DNA of 64,000 nucleotides from Micromonospora rifamycinica (GCF_900090265.1 NZ_LT607752.1:5896001-5960000), one strand, 5' to 3'; positions 44,093 to 56,074 are shown, numbered from the stretch's first letter. Numbers and translations are program-made. Notes: generated by a model from the sequence alone, not told the origin.

Positions 44093-46411
44093 ATGACGGG
44101 TGCGGCGCGACCTGACCACGATCACTCCCCGGACCGTCGCCGGCTGCTGCGCCGGGCCGTGACGGTCGCCGTCGCCAGCGCGGGCACCGGCGTCGCCGCC
44201 ACCGTCGGCCTGGTCGGCACCGCCCGGGCCGCCCCGGGCGACCACCTCACCATGGGTACGACAAACGACTCCGGCCCGGCGACCACCACGCTCGACGTCG
44301 GCTACGCCGGGCTGACCCTGCGCAACACCGCCGGTGCGCCTTTGCGGCTGGTGCCCGGCGAGCAGGTCTACCCGCAGGTGCAGGATGCGGTGGCCGGCAC
44401 CGTCGCGGTGGACCCGGCGGGGGACCTGTTCGTGCGGGCCGGTCCGCCCGGCGGGGAGGTCGACAGTTGGCTGTGGACGAGCGAGTGGGCGACCACCTCG
44501 GTCCCGGTGCGGCCGACCCGGGTGCTCGACAGCCGGGATCCGGACCTGCGCCGCACCATCGTCTCGGGGGCCTCGACGCTCGACCCGACCGGCCGGCTGA
44601 CCCCCGGCAACCCGATCGTGCTGAGCCTGGACCACCTGGTCCGGGACGGCCGGGCCGTCAAGGGCAACGTGACGGTGGTCGGGATGGCCGGTCCGGGCTT
44701 CCTGACCGCGTGGGGCAGTGGTGCCAGGCCGACCGCGTCGACGGTGAACTGGTCGGCCGCCGGTCAGATCCTGTCCAACTTCCTCTTCGCCGAGCTGGGC
44801 ACCGTCGGCGGGTACCGCAGCGTGCTGACGGTGCAGGTCTCCGCACCGACCCATGTGATCGTCGACCTGACCGGTCTGCTGGTCGGCCACCCGGGCCAGG
44901 TCCCCGCGGGCACCGCCGCTGCCGCCGCCGCGCCCCCGGTGGAGCCGGCCCGGGTGGCGGTCGCCCCCGGTGAGCCGGTCGTCATCGGCGTGCCGAACAG
45001 CCCCGGCGTCACCACGCTGACCAGTGCCGCCCCGGACGGCGCCGCCACGCTGGCGCTGCGGAACCCGACCGGGGCGACCCTGGAGCTGACCCCGGAGGCC
45101 GGTCGCCGTCCCGGCATGCTGGACGTGGGCGTCGTCGGCGTCGACCCGGGCGGGCTGTACGTCGGCGACGGCAGCTCCGGCGGGCACACCGCGTACAGCA
45201 CGGCGAACGCGACCATGCTGGTGCCGGTCCCGCCGACCCGGATCCTCGACACCCGCAGCGCCGCCGGTCGGTCCCGGCTGCTGGAGGGCGCCGCCCGGAT
45301 CGACGCCCGGGGCCGGGTGCTGGCCGAGACGCTGCTGGTCGTGCACCTGCGCGGCCTCGTCGAGTACGGCGACGGGATGCTGGGGAACCTCACCGTGGCG
45401 GACACCACCCGGGGTGGCTTCGCCACGGTGTGGGGGACCGGCGGCCTGCCCGTCGCATCCACCGTCAACTGGTGGACCGCCGGCCAGCTGCTGTCCAACG
45501 GGGTGATCACCCAGCTCGGCGACTACGAGACGGTCGGCGGCGACCACTACCCGGATGTGGTCGGCATCCACCTCCAGAAGAGCGCGGCGGCGGTGGTCCT
45601 CGACCTGACCGGCCTGCTGGTCCACCACCCGGACTCCGCCGTCGGCGCCCGTCCGGGGCCGGCCCGCACCACCGCCGGCTCCGCCGGCCGCCGGGCGCGG
45701 GCCCGGGCGATCAGACAGGCCGCCGCGCCCGGCGCTCCGGTGGTCGGCGGGCAGACCAACGACGCGGGTACGGCCGAGACGGTGCTGGTCGGTGGCTCGG
45801 CGACGGCCCCGACGCTGGCGCTGCGGGGCACCGGCCCGATGCTGCGGCTGTTCCCCACGCCGGAGAGCGCCGTCCCGGTGGAGCTGCCGACCGGTTCCCT
45901 CGCCGTGACCCCCGTCGGCGATCTGGTCGTCGGTGGCCGGGACGGCCGGCGGGCGTACGTCCACACGTCGCGCTGGGCCAACCGGACGGTGGCCGTCCCC
46001 CCGGTGCGTCTGCTGGACACCCGGGCACTGGCCAGCTATTCCGCCAACGTCCTCGCCGGTGCCGACGGGGTGGTGTCGGGCAGGTTGCAGGCGGGCCGCA
46101 CCCTGCACCTGACCCTCGGCCGCGTCCCGTCGGTGCCGGACGGGGTGGCGGTCGGTGCCTTCCTCAACGTCACCGTTGCGGACACGGTCGCCGGGGGAGT
46201 GCTCACCGCCTTCCAGGCGGGGGTGACCAGGCCGGAGACCTCCTCGCTGAACTGGTGGGGGCCGAACCAGGTCCTGTCCAACCTGGTGGAGGTGCCGCTG
46301 GGCGTCCACGACGGCGAGCCGTTCGCGTTCGCCGTCCACGTCCGGGCCGCGACCGCGGTGATCGTGGACGTCTCGGCCCTGATCCTGTCGCGTCCGGGCA
46401 GGGGCTACTGA
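44093..46411 (+). CDS. Tat-secreted protein with three repeated beta domains
   Basis: 772 residues. The N-terminus has a twin-arginine signal (DRRRLLRRAVTVAVASAGTGVAATVGLVGTARAAPG). The rest is three homologous units of about 240 residues. Each starts with a TNDSG/TNDAG-like strand and contains the sub-pattern RVLDSR / RILDTR / RLLDTR, then GNVTV / GNLTV / LNVTV, FLTAWGSGARPTASTVNWSAAGQILSN or its equivalents, and ends VIVDLTGLLV / VVLDLTGLLV / VIVDVSALIL. This resembles the repeated beta module seen in many actinobacterial secreted proteins, here without any enzyme domain. It probably decorates the surface or binds a wall polymer; function unknown. Confidence 0.82.
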   Translation: MTGAARPDHDHSPDRRRLLRRAVTVAVASAGTGVAATVGLVGTARAAPGDHLTMGTTNDSGPATTTLDVGYAGLTLRNTAGAPLRLVPGEQVYPQVQDAVAGTVAVDPAGDLFVRAGPPGGEVDSWLWTSEWATTSVPVRPTRVLDSRDPDLRRTIVSGASTLDPTGRLTPGNPIVLSLDHLVRDGRAVKGNVTVVGMAGPGFLTAWGSGARPTASTVNWSAAGQILSNFLFAELGTVGGYRSVLTVQVSAPTHVIVDLTGLLVGHPGQVPAGTAAAAAAPPVEPARVAVAPGEPVVIGVPNSPGVTTLTSAAPDGAATLALRNPTGATLELTPEAGRRPGMLDVGVVGVDPGGLYVGDGSSGGHTAYSTANATMLVPVPPTRILDTRSAAGRSRLLEGAARIDARGRVLAETLLVVHLRGLVEYGDGMLGNLTVADTTRGGFATVWGTGGLPVASTVNWWTAGQLLSNGVITQLGDYETVGGDHYPDVVGIHLQKSAAAVVLDLTGLLVHHPDSAVGARPGPARTTAGSAGRRARARAIRQAAAPGAPVVGGQTNDAGTAETVLVGGSATAPTLALRGTGPMLRLFPTPESAVPVELPTGSLAVTPVGDLVVGGRDGRRAYVHTSRWANRTVAVPPVRLLDTRALASYSANVLAGADGVVSGRLQAGRTLHLTLGRVPSVPDGVAVGAFLNVTVADTVAGGVLTAFQAGVTRPETSSLNWWGPNQVLSNLVEVPLGVHDGEPFAFAVHVRAATAVIVDVSALILSRPGRGY

Positions 46412-46510
46412 CCGGCGGCCGCCGTCGCGGTGTGGCTTCGCCCACCGTCGGGTCGGTGGACCGGCCACCGCGGGTGGGCGGTCCACCGACGGCATGGGAT
46501 TCTGGGGTAC

Positions 46511-47680
46511 GTGACCAGTCCCGCTGCGGTCCCGCGCCCGCTCACCATCGGCCCCCACCAGGTGTGGCCGCCGGTGGTGCTCGCGCCGATGGCCGGCATC
46601 ACCAACGTCGGTTTCCGGCAGCTCTGCCGGGAGCAGGGCGGTGGCATCTACGTCTGCGAGATGATCACTACGATCGCGCTGGTCCAGCGGAACCCGAAGA
46701 CCCTGCGCATGATCGCCTTCGGTGCCGACGAGCAGCCGCGCAGTCTCCAGCTCTACGGCACCGACCCGGAGGTCACCGCGGCGGCGGTGCGGATCGTGGT
46801 GGAGCGTGACCTGGCCGACCACATCGACCTGAACTTCGGCTGCCCGGTGCCGAAGGTGACCCGGCGGGGCGGCGGGTCGGCCCTGCCCTGGCGTCGCCGG
46901 CTCTTCGCCCGGCTGGTCCGGGCCGCGGTGGACGCCGCGTCACCCGCCGGGGTGCCGGTCACGGTCAAGATGCGCAAGGGCATCGACGACGACCACCTGA
47001 CGTACGTCGAGGCGGGGCTGGCCGCCCAGGACGCCGGGGTCGCGGCGGTCGCCCTGCACGGGCGTACCGCCGCGCAGCGGTACTCCGGCACCGCCGACTG
47101 GGACGCCATCGCCACCCTCAAGCAGGCGCTCGACGTGCCGGTGCTCGGCAACGGCGACATCTGGGAGGCCGACGACGCGCTGCGGATGGTGGCCCACACC
47201 GGGGTGGACGGGGTGGTGGTGGGCCGGGGCTGCCTGGGGCGGCCGTGGCTCTTCGCCGACCTGGAGGCGGCGTTCGACGGCCGGCCGGAGCGCCGGCTGC
47301 CGACCCTCGGCGAGGTCGCGGTGACCATGCGGCGGCACGCCGAACTGCTGGTGGACCAGTTCACCGCCGGTTCACGCACCCCGGCCCGGGGCGAGCGGGA
47401 CGGCTGCACCGACTTCCGCAAGCATGTCGCCTGGTATCTCAAGGGCTTCCCGGTGGGTAGCGGGCTGCGCCGGGAGCTCGCCATGATCGAGAGCCTGGCC
47501 CAGCTGGACGACCTGCTGGGCAAGCTCGACGCGGCCGAGCCCTTCCCGGTGGCCGCCCTCGGCCAGCCGCGCGGCCGGACGAACTCCCCCGGCAAGGTCT
47601 TCCTGCCCGAAGGCTGGCTGGCGAGCCGGGACGACGACACCGTCCCCGAGGGCGCCGAGCTGGACGACTCGGGCGGCTGA
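46511..47680 (+). CDS. dus: tRNA-dihydrouridine synthase (DusB type)
   Basis: 389 residues. The FMN-binding TIM barrel shows VVLAPMAGITNVGFRQLC, EMITTIALV, LQLYGTDPE, HIDLNFGCPVPKV with the catalytic Cys, PVTVKMRKGIDDDH, ALHGRTAAQRYSGTADWDAIA, VLGNGDIWEADDAL and GVVVGRGCLGRPWLF. It reduces uridines in the tRNA D-loop with NADPH. GTG 46511 is chosen since the upstream in-frame ATG at 46430 adds a non-family leader. It follows the triple-repeat gene by 99 bp. Confidence 0.95.
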   Translation: MTSPAAVPRPLTIGPHQVWPPVVLAPMAGITNVGFRQLCREQGGGIYVCEMITTIALVQRNPKTLRMIAFGADEQPRSLQLYGTDPEVTAAAVRIVVERDLADHIDLNFGCPVPKVTRRGGGSALPWRRRLFARLVRAAVDAASPAGVPVTVKMRKGIDDDHLTYVEAGLAAQDAGVAAVALHGRTAAQRYSGTADWDAIATLKQALDVPVLGNGDIWEADDALRMVAHTGVDGVVVGRGCLGRPWLFADLEAAFDGRPERRLPTLGEVAVTMRRHAELLVDQFTAGSRTPARGERDGCTDFRKHVAWYLKGFPVGSGLRRELAMIESLAQLDDLLGKLDAAEPFPVAALGQPRGRTNSPGKVFLPEGWLASRDDDTVPEGAELDDSGG

Positions 47681-47760
47681 GACCACCGGCGGCGTCCCGG
47701 CCACCCTTCGGCGGCGCTGCCTGCCGGCCGTGCCGTCTCGTGACCGTGCTGCGCGGCGCC

Positions 47761-47805
47761 GCACGGCGAAGGGCCGGCCCCTCGGGGTCGGCCCTTCGCC
47801 CGTGC
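47761..47805. terminator. Bidirectional terminator between dus and the peptidase gene
   Basis: 47761-47781 pairs with 47784-47805 as a long GC stem (outer GCACGG/CCGTGC, inner CGAAGGGCCG/CGGCCCTTCG, CCCC/GGGG) with one bulge. Convergent genes lie on both sides. Confidence 0.85.
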
Positions 47806-47818
47806 CGGGTGGGACGGG

Positions 47819-48475
47819 TCAGGAGGCGTAGCCGCGACTGGCGATCCAGTGGGCCAACTCGTCGACGTCGATCCGGTAGGCGGCGGTGTCCGGGTTGGCC
47901 GAGTCGGCGATCGTCACGACCCGCCCACCGTCGCGGTAACCGACGACGCTGATGTAGTGCCCGCCCTCGAAGGAGTGGGTGTTGCCGTCGGTGTCGGTGG
48001 CGGTGCCGGCGATGTTGGCGACCACGGCGCGGCCGTCGTCCACCGCCCGGACGATGTCGGCGCGCAGCTGCTCCACGCGCTTGCCGTCGACCTTGCCAGC
48101 CGGGATCTCGGTGCTCCGGTAGGCGTCCTTGCGGCCGGTCTCCTTGTTCAGGATCGGGGTGATGTCGTTGATGCTGTCCGTGCCGCTCTCGGTGGTGCCC
48201 ATCTCCTTGGCCATGGCGTCCACGTCGATCTTCTTACCCTGGACGCTCAGCGCGTTACGGGCGGCGGCGGGGCCGCAGTAGTAGAAGTTCGGCTGGGCCG
48301 CGTAGTCGACCTTCAGCTCCCGCTCGTCGGCGGGCCGGCGGTCGGTCTGCACCACGGCGGCGGGCCGGTTGGTCTCGGCGGCGTGCGCGGCCAGCGCGGG
48401 GCCGGCGATGCCACCGGCGGTGACGGCCAGGCCGGCAGCGGTCAGCACGGTCTTACGCAGGATGTCGGTACGCAT
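47819..48475 (-). CDS. Secreted C39-like cysteine peptidase
   Basis: 218 residues. A signal peptide (LRKTVLTAAGLAVTAGGIAGPALAAHAAE) is followed by a papain-like C39 domain: YAAQPNFYYCGPAAARNAL with catalytic Cys67, then FEGGHYISVVGYRDGGRVVTIADSANP with the catalytic His and Asn/Asp. The exported enzyme probably cleaves peptides outside the cell; no ABC partner is adjacent, so it is not a standard bacteriocin processor. ATG 48475 is used; ATG 48496 in the same frame is possible. Confidence 0.85.
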   Translation of the reverse strand: MRTDILRKTVLTAAGLAVTAGGIAGPALAAHAAETNRPAAVVQTDRRPADERELKVDYAAQPNFYYCGPAAARNALSVQGKKIDVDAMAKEMGTTESGTDSINDITPILNKETGRKDAYRSTEIPAGKVDGKRVEQLRADIVRAVDDGRAVVANIAGTATDTDGNTHSFEGGHYISVVGYRDGGRVVTIADSANPDTAAYRIDVDELAHWIASRGYAS

Positions 48476-48670
48476 GGCGGGGGTGCTCCTCTGCATCTCG
48501 GGGGTCCACGCCCGGACACGTCCGCAGGGGGTGCGGGACGGGCATGGTCGCGCCGTGGGGCAGGTGAAGAGGTAGCTCGGACCGGCGGTTCGCGGGGTGC
48601 CGGCCGGGGATGTGTAACCGAGCCGGTGGCGCAGGCATTCCGCGCCCGCCCGGCCGGCTCGCTGGCGCAG

Positions 48671-48730
48671 CGCATCCGCGCTGGGCGCATCCGCGCTGGG
48701 CGCATCCGCGCTGGGCGCATCCGCGTCCGG
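48671..48730. repeat. Four 15-bp tandem repeats
   Basis: CGCATCCGCGCTGGG at 48671-48685, 48686-48700 and 48701-48715, then a diverged copy to 48730. They are in the 754-bp gap 48476-49229, which has no convincing gene. The rest of the gap holds the long palindrome at 48925-49017 and otherwise unremarkable GC-rich sequence. Confidence 0.9.
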
Positions 48731-48924
48731 GCCAGGCCGGCCGGGGGACGGGATCGCGCCGATGCCAGGTGTAACGACCCCGCCCGGCCGACGATTCCAC
48801 CCTGCGGGTGACCCCCGTCACCCGGACCGTGGCCGATCCGCCAGCGCAGACCCCGCATCCGACGACACCGTCACCGACCCCCAATCCGGTCACTGAGCGT
48901 CATGGACCACACCCCCACCCCTGA

Positions 48925-49017
48925 CCCGTCCCCATCCTTTGCTCTGCCGCCCTCGGCGCGACAGTCACGGCGGGTGTCTGGTGCGTATGTGGCGGCAGAG
49001 CAAAGGATGGGGACGGG
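48925..49017. repeat. Palindromic element with 27-bp perfect arms
   Basis: 48925-48951 and 48991-49017 are exact reverse complements over 27 bases with a 39-nt loop. The arms include ATCCTTTGCTCTGCCGCC, notably less GC-rich than the surroundings. It lies between two minus-strand genes. The size and perfect arms fit a miniature mobile element or a repetitive extragenic palindrome more than a terminator. Confidence 0.93.
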
Positions 49018-49229
49018 GGTTGGTGGTGGTTGCTGGGGTTGGTGGGAACGGGCAGGTCAGGCCAATTCAAGGGGCGGAGGGGTTGGGTGGCCTGCTCGAT
49101 GAGGTCGAGAATTGCTCACTCTGCGTAGTTGTGGGCGGTCTCCGTCTGGATGTGACGGAACGTGGTTCTGGGGCCATCGGGTCGGGGCCTGGGCCTGCCG
49201 GCGGATCGGAGAGGTACAGCAGCCGCCGG

Positions 49230-51179
49230 TCAGGAGGTGCGGGTGTCGTTGGCCCGTGGCACCGGCGCCGGCATCGGCTGCGGTGTCTCGGGGGCGGGTG
49301 TGTGAGCGGGTGAGGGCTGGTCGAGGGCGGGACTGCGGGGCGCGTCTGCGGCGGGGGGAAGGTGCCGGCTGGTTGCGGTGTGTGTGGGGCGGGAGGTGGG
49401 TGCGGTGCGGGGGAGGTGGCGGACGGGCGGTGCAGCCGGCCAGGGGATCTCCGGGGACGGGTGGAAGGCGATGCCGGCGGCGTGCCAGCGGGGGCCGTGG
49501 CCGGCGAGCCGGTCCCGGAAGCCGGCCCAGCTGCGGGTGGACGGGGTGGACCAGGCCACCTCGGCGAGGGCGGGCAGGCGGGGGAGGAGCAGGAACTCGA
49601 TCTCGGCCATCGAGGTCACCGACTCGGTCCAGAGCGGGGCCTCCAGGCCGAGCACCGCCTCGGCGGGGACGCCGGCCAGGTGGGTCGCCGGATCCCAGTG
49701 GTACGCCCGGTGCACGTCGATCAGGCCCGCCCAGTCGTGTCCGAGCGGGGTGTCCGGGGTGTACTTCATGTCCAGGTACGCGTGGTTGCCGGGGGAGAGG
49801 ATCAGCCGCGCGCCCCGCCGTACCGCCTCGGCCACGGTGGGGTCGTCGCCGTCGGTGCCCCACCACTGGAGCACCCGGCCGTCGACCTGCCCGGCGGGGG
49901 CGATCTGGTGCCAGCCGACCACGGTCCGGCCGAGCCCGGCGACGATCCGCTGCACCCGCTCCACGAAGCCGGTGTAGGCCACCCCCTTGACCTTGTACGC
50001 CTCGTCGCCGCCGATGTGCAGCCACGGCCCGGGGGTCGCCGCGGCCAGCTCGCCGAGCACGTCGGCGACGAAGGCGTACGTCCGCTCGTCGGCGGGGTCG
50101 ACATGGCTGAAGCCGACCTCGGTGCCGGTGTACGGCGGCGGCGCGACCTTGTCCGGCGCGAGTTCGGGGTACGCGACCAGCGCCGCATTGGTGTGGCCGG
50201 GCAGGTCGACCTCGGGGACGACGGTGATGTGCCGGCGGGCGGCGTACTCGACGATGCGCCGGTAGTCGGCGGCCGTGTACCAGCCGCCGGGGCCACCGCC
50301 CACCTCGGTGCGCCCGCCGACGGCGGTCAGCCGGGGCCAGGAGTCGACGGCGATCCGCCAGCCCTGGTCGTCGGTGAGGTGCAGGTGCAGGTGGTTGAGC
50401 TTGTACCGGGCCAGGTGGTCGAGCACCCGGCACACGTCGTCGACCCCGAAGAAGTGCCGGGCCACGTCGAGCATCGCGCCCCGGTAGGGGAAGCGGGGTC
50501 GGTCGACGATCGTCCCGCCGGGTACCACCCAGCGTTCGGCCACCGGCGTCCGGCTCTCCACCGCCGTGGGCAGCAGTTGCCGCAGTGTCTGTACGCCGTG
50601 GAAGAGGCCGGTCGCGGTGTCGGCGGTGATCCGTACCCCGTCGGGGTCGACGTCGAGCCGGTATCCCTCCTCGTCGCCGGCCGCCGCCCCCGTCGGGCGG
50701 GGCGCTGCGGCAGCGCCCAGGGTGAGCTGTAGCGGACCCGGGGCGGTCGGCAGGTCGGCGACCGGGAGCGGGTAGCCGGTGGCCGGGCGGAGCAGCTCCG
50801 CGAGGTGCTCCGCGACCTCCCTGGCGGCCGGGTCGGCGCTCACCCGTACCGCCGCGTCGGCGGGGAGGACGAGGTCGGCGGCCGGCCGCGGGCGCACCGA
50901 CACGGGCGCGGGCACCACGTCACCCAACCCGACGGTCGGCCGGGCGAGCAGCCGACCGGCGGCCTCCGCCGCGCTACGGGCCAGCGCGGTCGCGGACGGC
51001 GTCACCGTGGGCGACCCCTGCGGCGTGGCCGTCGCCGCCCCTGCCGGCGTCACGGTGGGCGACCCCTGCGGCGTGACCGGGGCCGGTGCGGCCAGCGGTG
51101 CGGCCGGGGGTGGGCCGGCGTCGGCCCGCCGCGGCTGCTCGGGGACGGGGGCGACGCCGGTACGTGGGGTGCGCGACAC
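49230..51179 (-). CDS. Beta-N-acetylhexosaminidase (GH20)
   Basis: 649 residues. An N-terminal Pro/Ala-rich low-complexity part (1-60, with VTPQGSPTVTP twice) leads to a GH20b domain (VVPAPVSVRPRPAADLVLPADAAVRV) and the GH20 barrel: YRGAMLDVARHFFGVDDVCRVLDHLARYKLNHLHLHLTDDQGWRI, EVDLPGHTNAAL, and WLHIGGDEAYKVKG with catalytic Asp392-Glu393. It removes terminal N-acetylglucosamine from chitin- or wall-derived oligomers by substrate-assisted catalysis. No signal peptide is seen at GTG 51179 (GGAG 7 nt upstream), so it may be cytosolic; ATG 51218 has no ribosome-binding site. Confidence 0.92.
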   Translation of the reverse strand: MSRTPRTGVAPVPEQPRRADAGPPPAAPLAAPAPVTPQGSPTVTPAGAATATPQGSPTVTPSATALARSAAEAAGRLLARPTVGLGDVVPAPVSVRPRPAADLVLPADAAVRVSADPAAREVAEHLAELLRPATGYPLPVADLPTAPGPLQLTLGAAAAPRPTGAAAGDEEGYRLDVDPDGVRITADTATGLFHGVQTLRQLLPTAVESRTPVAERWVVPGGTIVDRPRFPYRGAMLDVARHFFGVDDVCRVLDHLARYKLNHLHLHLTDDQGWRIAVDSWPRLTAVGGRTEVGGGPGGWYTAADYRRIVEYAARRHITVVPEVDLPGHTNAALVAYPELAPDKVAPPPYTGTEVGFSHVDPADERTYAFVADVLGELAAATPGPWLHIGGDEAYKVKGVAYTGFVERVQRIVAGLGRTVVGWHQIAPAGQVDGRVLQWWGTDGDDPTVAEAVRRGARLILSPGNHAYLDMKYTPDTPLGHDWAGLIDVHRAYHWDPATHLAGVPAEAVLGLEAPLWTESVTSMAEIEFLLLPRLPALAEVAWSTPSTRSWAGFRDRLAGHGPRWHAAGIAFHPSPEIPWPAAPPVRHLPRTAPTSRPTHTATSRHLPPAADAPRSPALDQPSPAHTPAPETPQPMPAPVPRANDTRTS

Positions 51180-51492
51180 GGGGCGGCTCCGGGGGTGTAT
51201 TCGCGAGGGATATGGCAAAGGTCAGGTTTGGCGAAACCGGTGACGTCAAGGGTACGAGGAGAAACCGGAATTGCGTGATCGTGCTCGTGGAAGCGTTCCC
51301 AGAAACCCGCGCGAACGCGGATAGTCGTGACGGCTGTGCCTATTGTCACCGAACGGTCCCGGGCCGCCCGATGTTCGCTTAACCTTCGCCCACCGATCGC
51401 TGACCAGGCCCGATGGCCGCAGGTTGGCCCCGGGGTAGGTCAGAACTGAACCTTCGTTAAGTGTCAATTCCGGCGCGCGTGGGAGGCTTCTG

Positions 51493-54225
<2,733 letters not shown>

Positions 54226-54425
54226 CCGCCCGCGACGCCCACCGGCCGCTTGTCGGTGGGCGTCGCGCGTCCGGCGTCTGGCTGTCCGGTGCCCTGTGCC
54301 CGGTGTCTGGTGCCCGGTGTCCGGCGCGGCTGGGCGTCCGCGTCCCGATGCCCGGGCTGTCCGGGCGCGTCGCGGCGTAACCTGGGTGCCCACGACCACG
54401 GGGTACGACCGGGAAGGGTGGCCGG

Positions 54426-55784
54426 ATGGTGGAGTTTCCCGCCGCACCAGCCGCCGGGCAGGCGTCCGACGCCCAGGGGTTCGACGCGCAGGCGTTCGAC
54501 GCGCAGCGGTGGGCCGAGGAGCCGCCGAAGGACACCGGCCACGGCCGGTCGCCGTACGAGCGAGACCGGGCCCGGGTGCTGCACTCGGCGGCCTTCCGCC
54601 GGCTCGCCGCGAAGACCCAGGTGCACGTGGCCGGGACCGACGACTTTCTGCGTACCCGGCTGACCCACTCGCTGGAGGTGGCCCAGATCGCCCGGGAGAT
54701 GGGTGCCCGGCTCGGCTGCGACCCCGACCTGGTGGACACCGCCGGGCTGGCCCACGACCTCGGGCACCCGCCGTTCGGGCACAACGGGGAGGACACCCTC
54801 GACGGGCTCGCCGCGTCCTGCGGCGGCTTCGAGGGCAACGCGCAGACGCTGCGGGTGCTCACCCGGCTGGAGGCCAAGGTGCTCGCCCCGGACGGCCGCC
54901 CCGCCGGGCTGAACCTCACCCGGGCCGCGCTCGACGCGGTCAGCAAGTACCCCTGGCCCCGCCGCCCCGGGCTGCGCAAGTTCGGCGTGTACGGCGACGA
55001 CCGCCCGGTCTTCGACTGGCTGCGCGCCGGCAGCCCCGCCACCCCGTCCGGCGTCGGTGTGCCCGGTGCCGGGGTGGCCGCCGGCGGGGACAGGGCCGGC
55101 GTGGACCCGTTCGACGGTGCCCGTCGCTGCCTGGAGGCGCAGGTCATGGACTGGGCCGATGACGTGGCGTACTCGGTGCACGACGTCGAGGACGGCATCC
55201 ACGGCGGCTACGTCTCGCTGCGTCCCCTCCTGCACGACCCCGACGAGCGCGCCGCGCTCTGCGCCGACGTGGCCGCCGTCTACTCGGGGGAGTCCCCGGA
55301 CGACCTCGGCGAGGTGCTGGTCGAGCTGCTCGCCGATCCGGCGCTCACCCCGCTGGCCGGGTACGACGGCAGTCACCGGGCGCAGGTCGCCCTGAAGGCC
55401 ACGACCAGCGTCCTCACCGGCCGGTTCGTGGCGACCGTCGTCGGGGCCACCCGGGAGCGCTTCGGCCCCGGCCCCCACCACCGGTACGCCGCCGACCTGG
55501 TGGTGCCGCGCCGGATCAGGGCACAGTGCGCGCTGCTCAAGGGCATCGCCTGGCGGTACGTCATGTGCCGCCCCGACGCCCGCGCCCGCTACCTGCGACA
55601 ACGCGAGGTGATCACCGAACTGGTCACCGCGCTCACCGACCGCGCCCCGGACGCCCTCGACCCGGTCTTCGCCCCGCTGTGGCGGCAGGCCGCAGACGAC
55701 GGTGCCCGCCTGCGCGTGGTCATCGACCAGGTCGCCTCCCTCACCGACCCCGCCGCCCTGACCTGGCACACCCGCCTCACCTGA
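54426..55784 (+). CDS. dgt: Deoxyguanosinetriphosphate triphosphohydrolase-like protein
   Basis: 452 residues, HD superfamily. The metal-binding residues are in TRLTHSLEVAQIAREMG, GLAHDLGHPPFGHNGEDTL (HD pair) and VMDWADDVAYSVHDVEDG. It hydrolyses dNTPs to deoxynucleosides and triphosphate, limiting nucleotide pools. The first 35 residues contain a repeat (AQGFDAQAFDAQRW). The ATG at 54426 is the first in frame. dgt next to dnaG is a common actinobacterial grouping, although two other genes lie between them here. Confidence 0.94.
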   Translation: MVEFPAAPAAGQASDAQGFDAQAFDAQRWAEEPPKDTGHGRSPYERDRARVLHSAAFRRLAAKTQVHVAGTDDFLRTRLTHSLEVAQIAREMGARLGCDPDLVDTAGLAHDLGHPPFGHNGEDTLDGLAASCGGFEGNAQTLRVLTRLEAKVLAPDGRPAGLNLTRAALDAVSKYPWPRRPGLRKFGVYGDDRPVFDWLRAGSPATPSGVGVPGAGVAAGGDRAGVDPFDGARRCLEAQVMDWADDVAYSVHDVEDGIHGGYVSLRPLLHDPDERAALCADVAAVYSGESPDDLGEVLVELLADPALTPLAGYDGSHRAQVALKATTSVLTGRFVATVVGATRERFGPGPHHRYAADLVVPRRIRAQCALLKGIAWRYVMCRPDARARYLRQREVITELVTALTDRAPDALDPVFAPLWRQAADDGARLRVVIDQVASLTDPAALTWHTRLT

Positions 55785-56074
55785 ACACCCTCCACCCGCC
55801 CCACCCCACCCGCCCCCGCCTGCTCGCCTCGTCCCGCCTGCTCGCCTCGGTCCACCCGCCCCGCCTGCTCGTCCCGCCCGCCCCTCGCCCCGGCCCGGTG
55901 ATCAAGAGATTTGCGTCAGGTGATCAAGAGGTCTGCGTCAAAGTTGATCACTAACGTGACGCAAACCTCTTGATCACGGGGGCCTGGCGGGGTGGGTGCG
56001 GCGGGGCGGGGGGAGAGGGGGAGGGAGGGAGGGGTGGGGGGAGGGAGGGGTGGGGGGAGGGAGGGGTGGGGGAG
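55785..56074. repeat. Intergenic C-rich / palindrome / G-rich element, locus 2
   Basis: This gap starts with a C-rich tract (55785-55896), then GGTGATCAAGAGATTTGCGTCA (55897-55918) and a second near-copy (55919-55940), then the inverted copy TGACGCAAACCTCTTGATCAC (55957-55977), then a G-rich tract with GGGGAGGGAGGGGTGG repeats to 56074. The core and layout match locus 1 (14866-15361). No gene is visible. Confidence 0.9.

Noticed and set aside
48671..48730. Possible CRISPR array
   Set aside because: Units are 15 bp, adjacent and without spacers; no cas genes are present.
51212..51382. 56-codon ORF (MAKVRFGETGDV...) between the GH20 gene and ppdK
   Set aside because: Third positions lack the strong GC bias of real genes here, and there is no ribosome-binding site or recognisable family.
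51370..51395. PHO-box-like 11-bp direct repeats (GTTCGCTTAAC, CTTCGCCCACC) upstream of ppdK
   Set aside because: Both units deviate from the GTTCACC core at key positions and ppdK is not a usual PhoP target; too weak to call.
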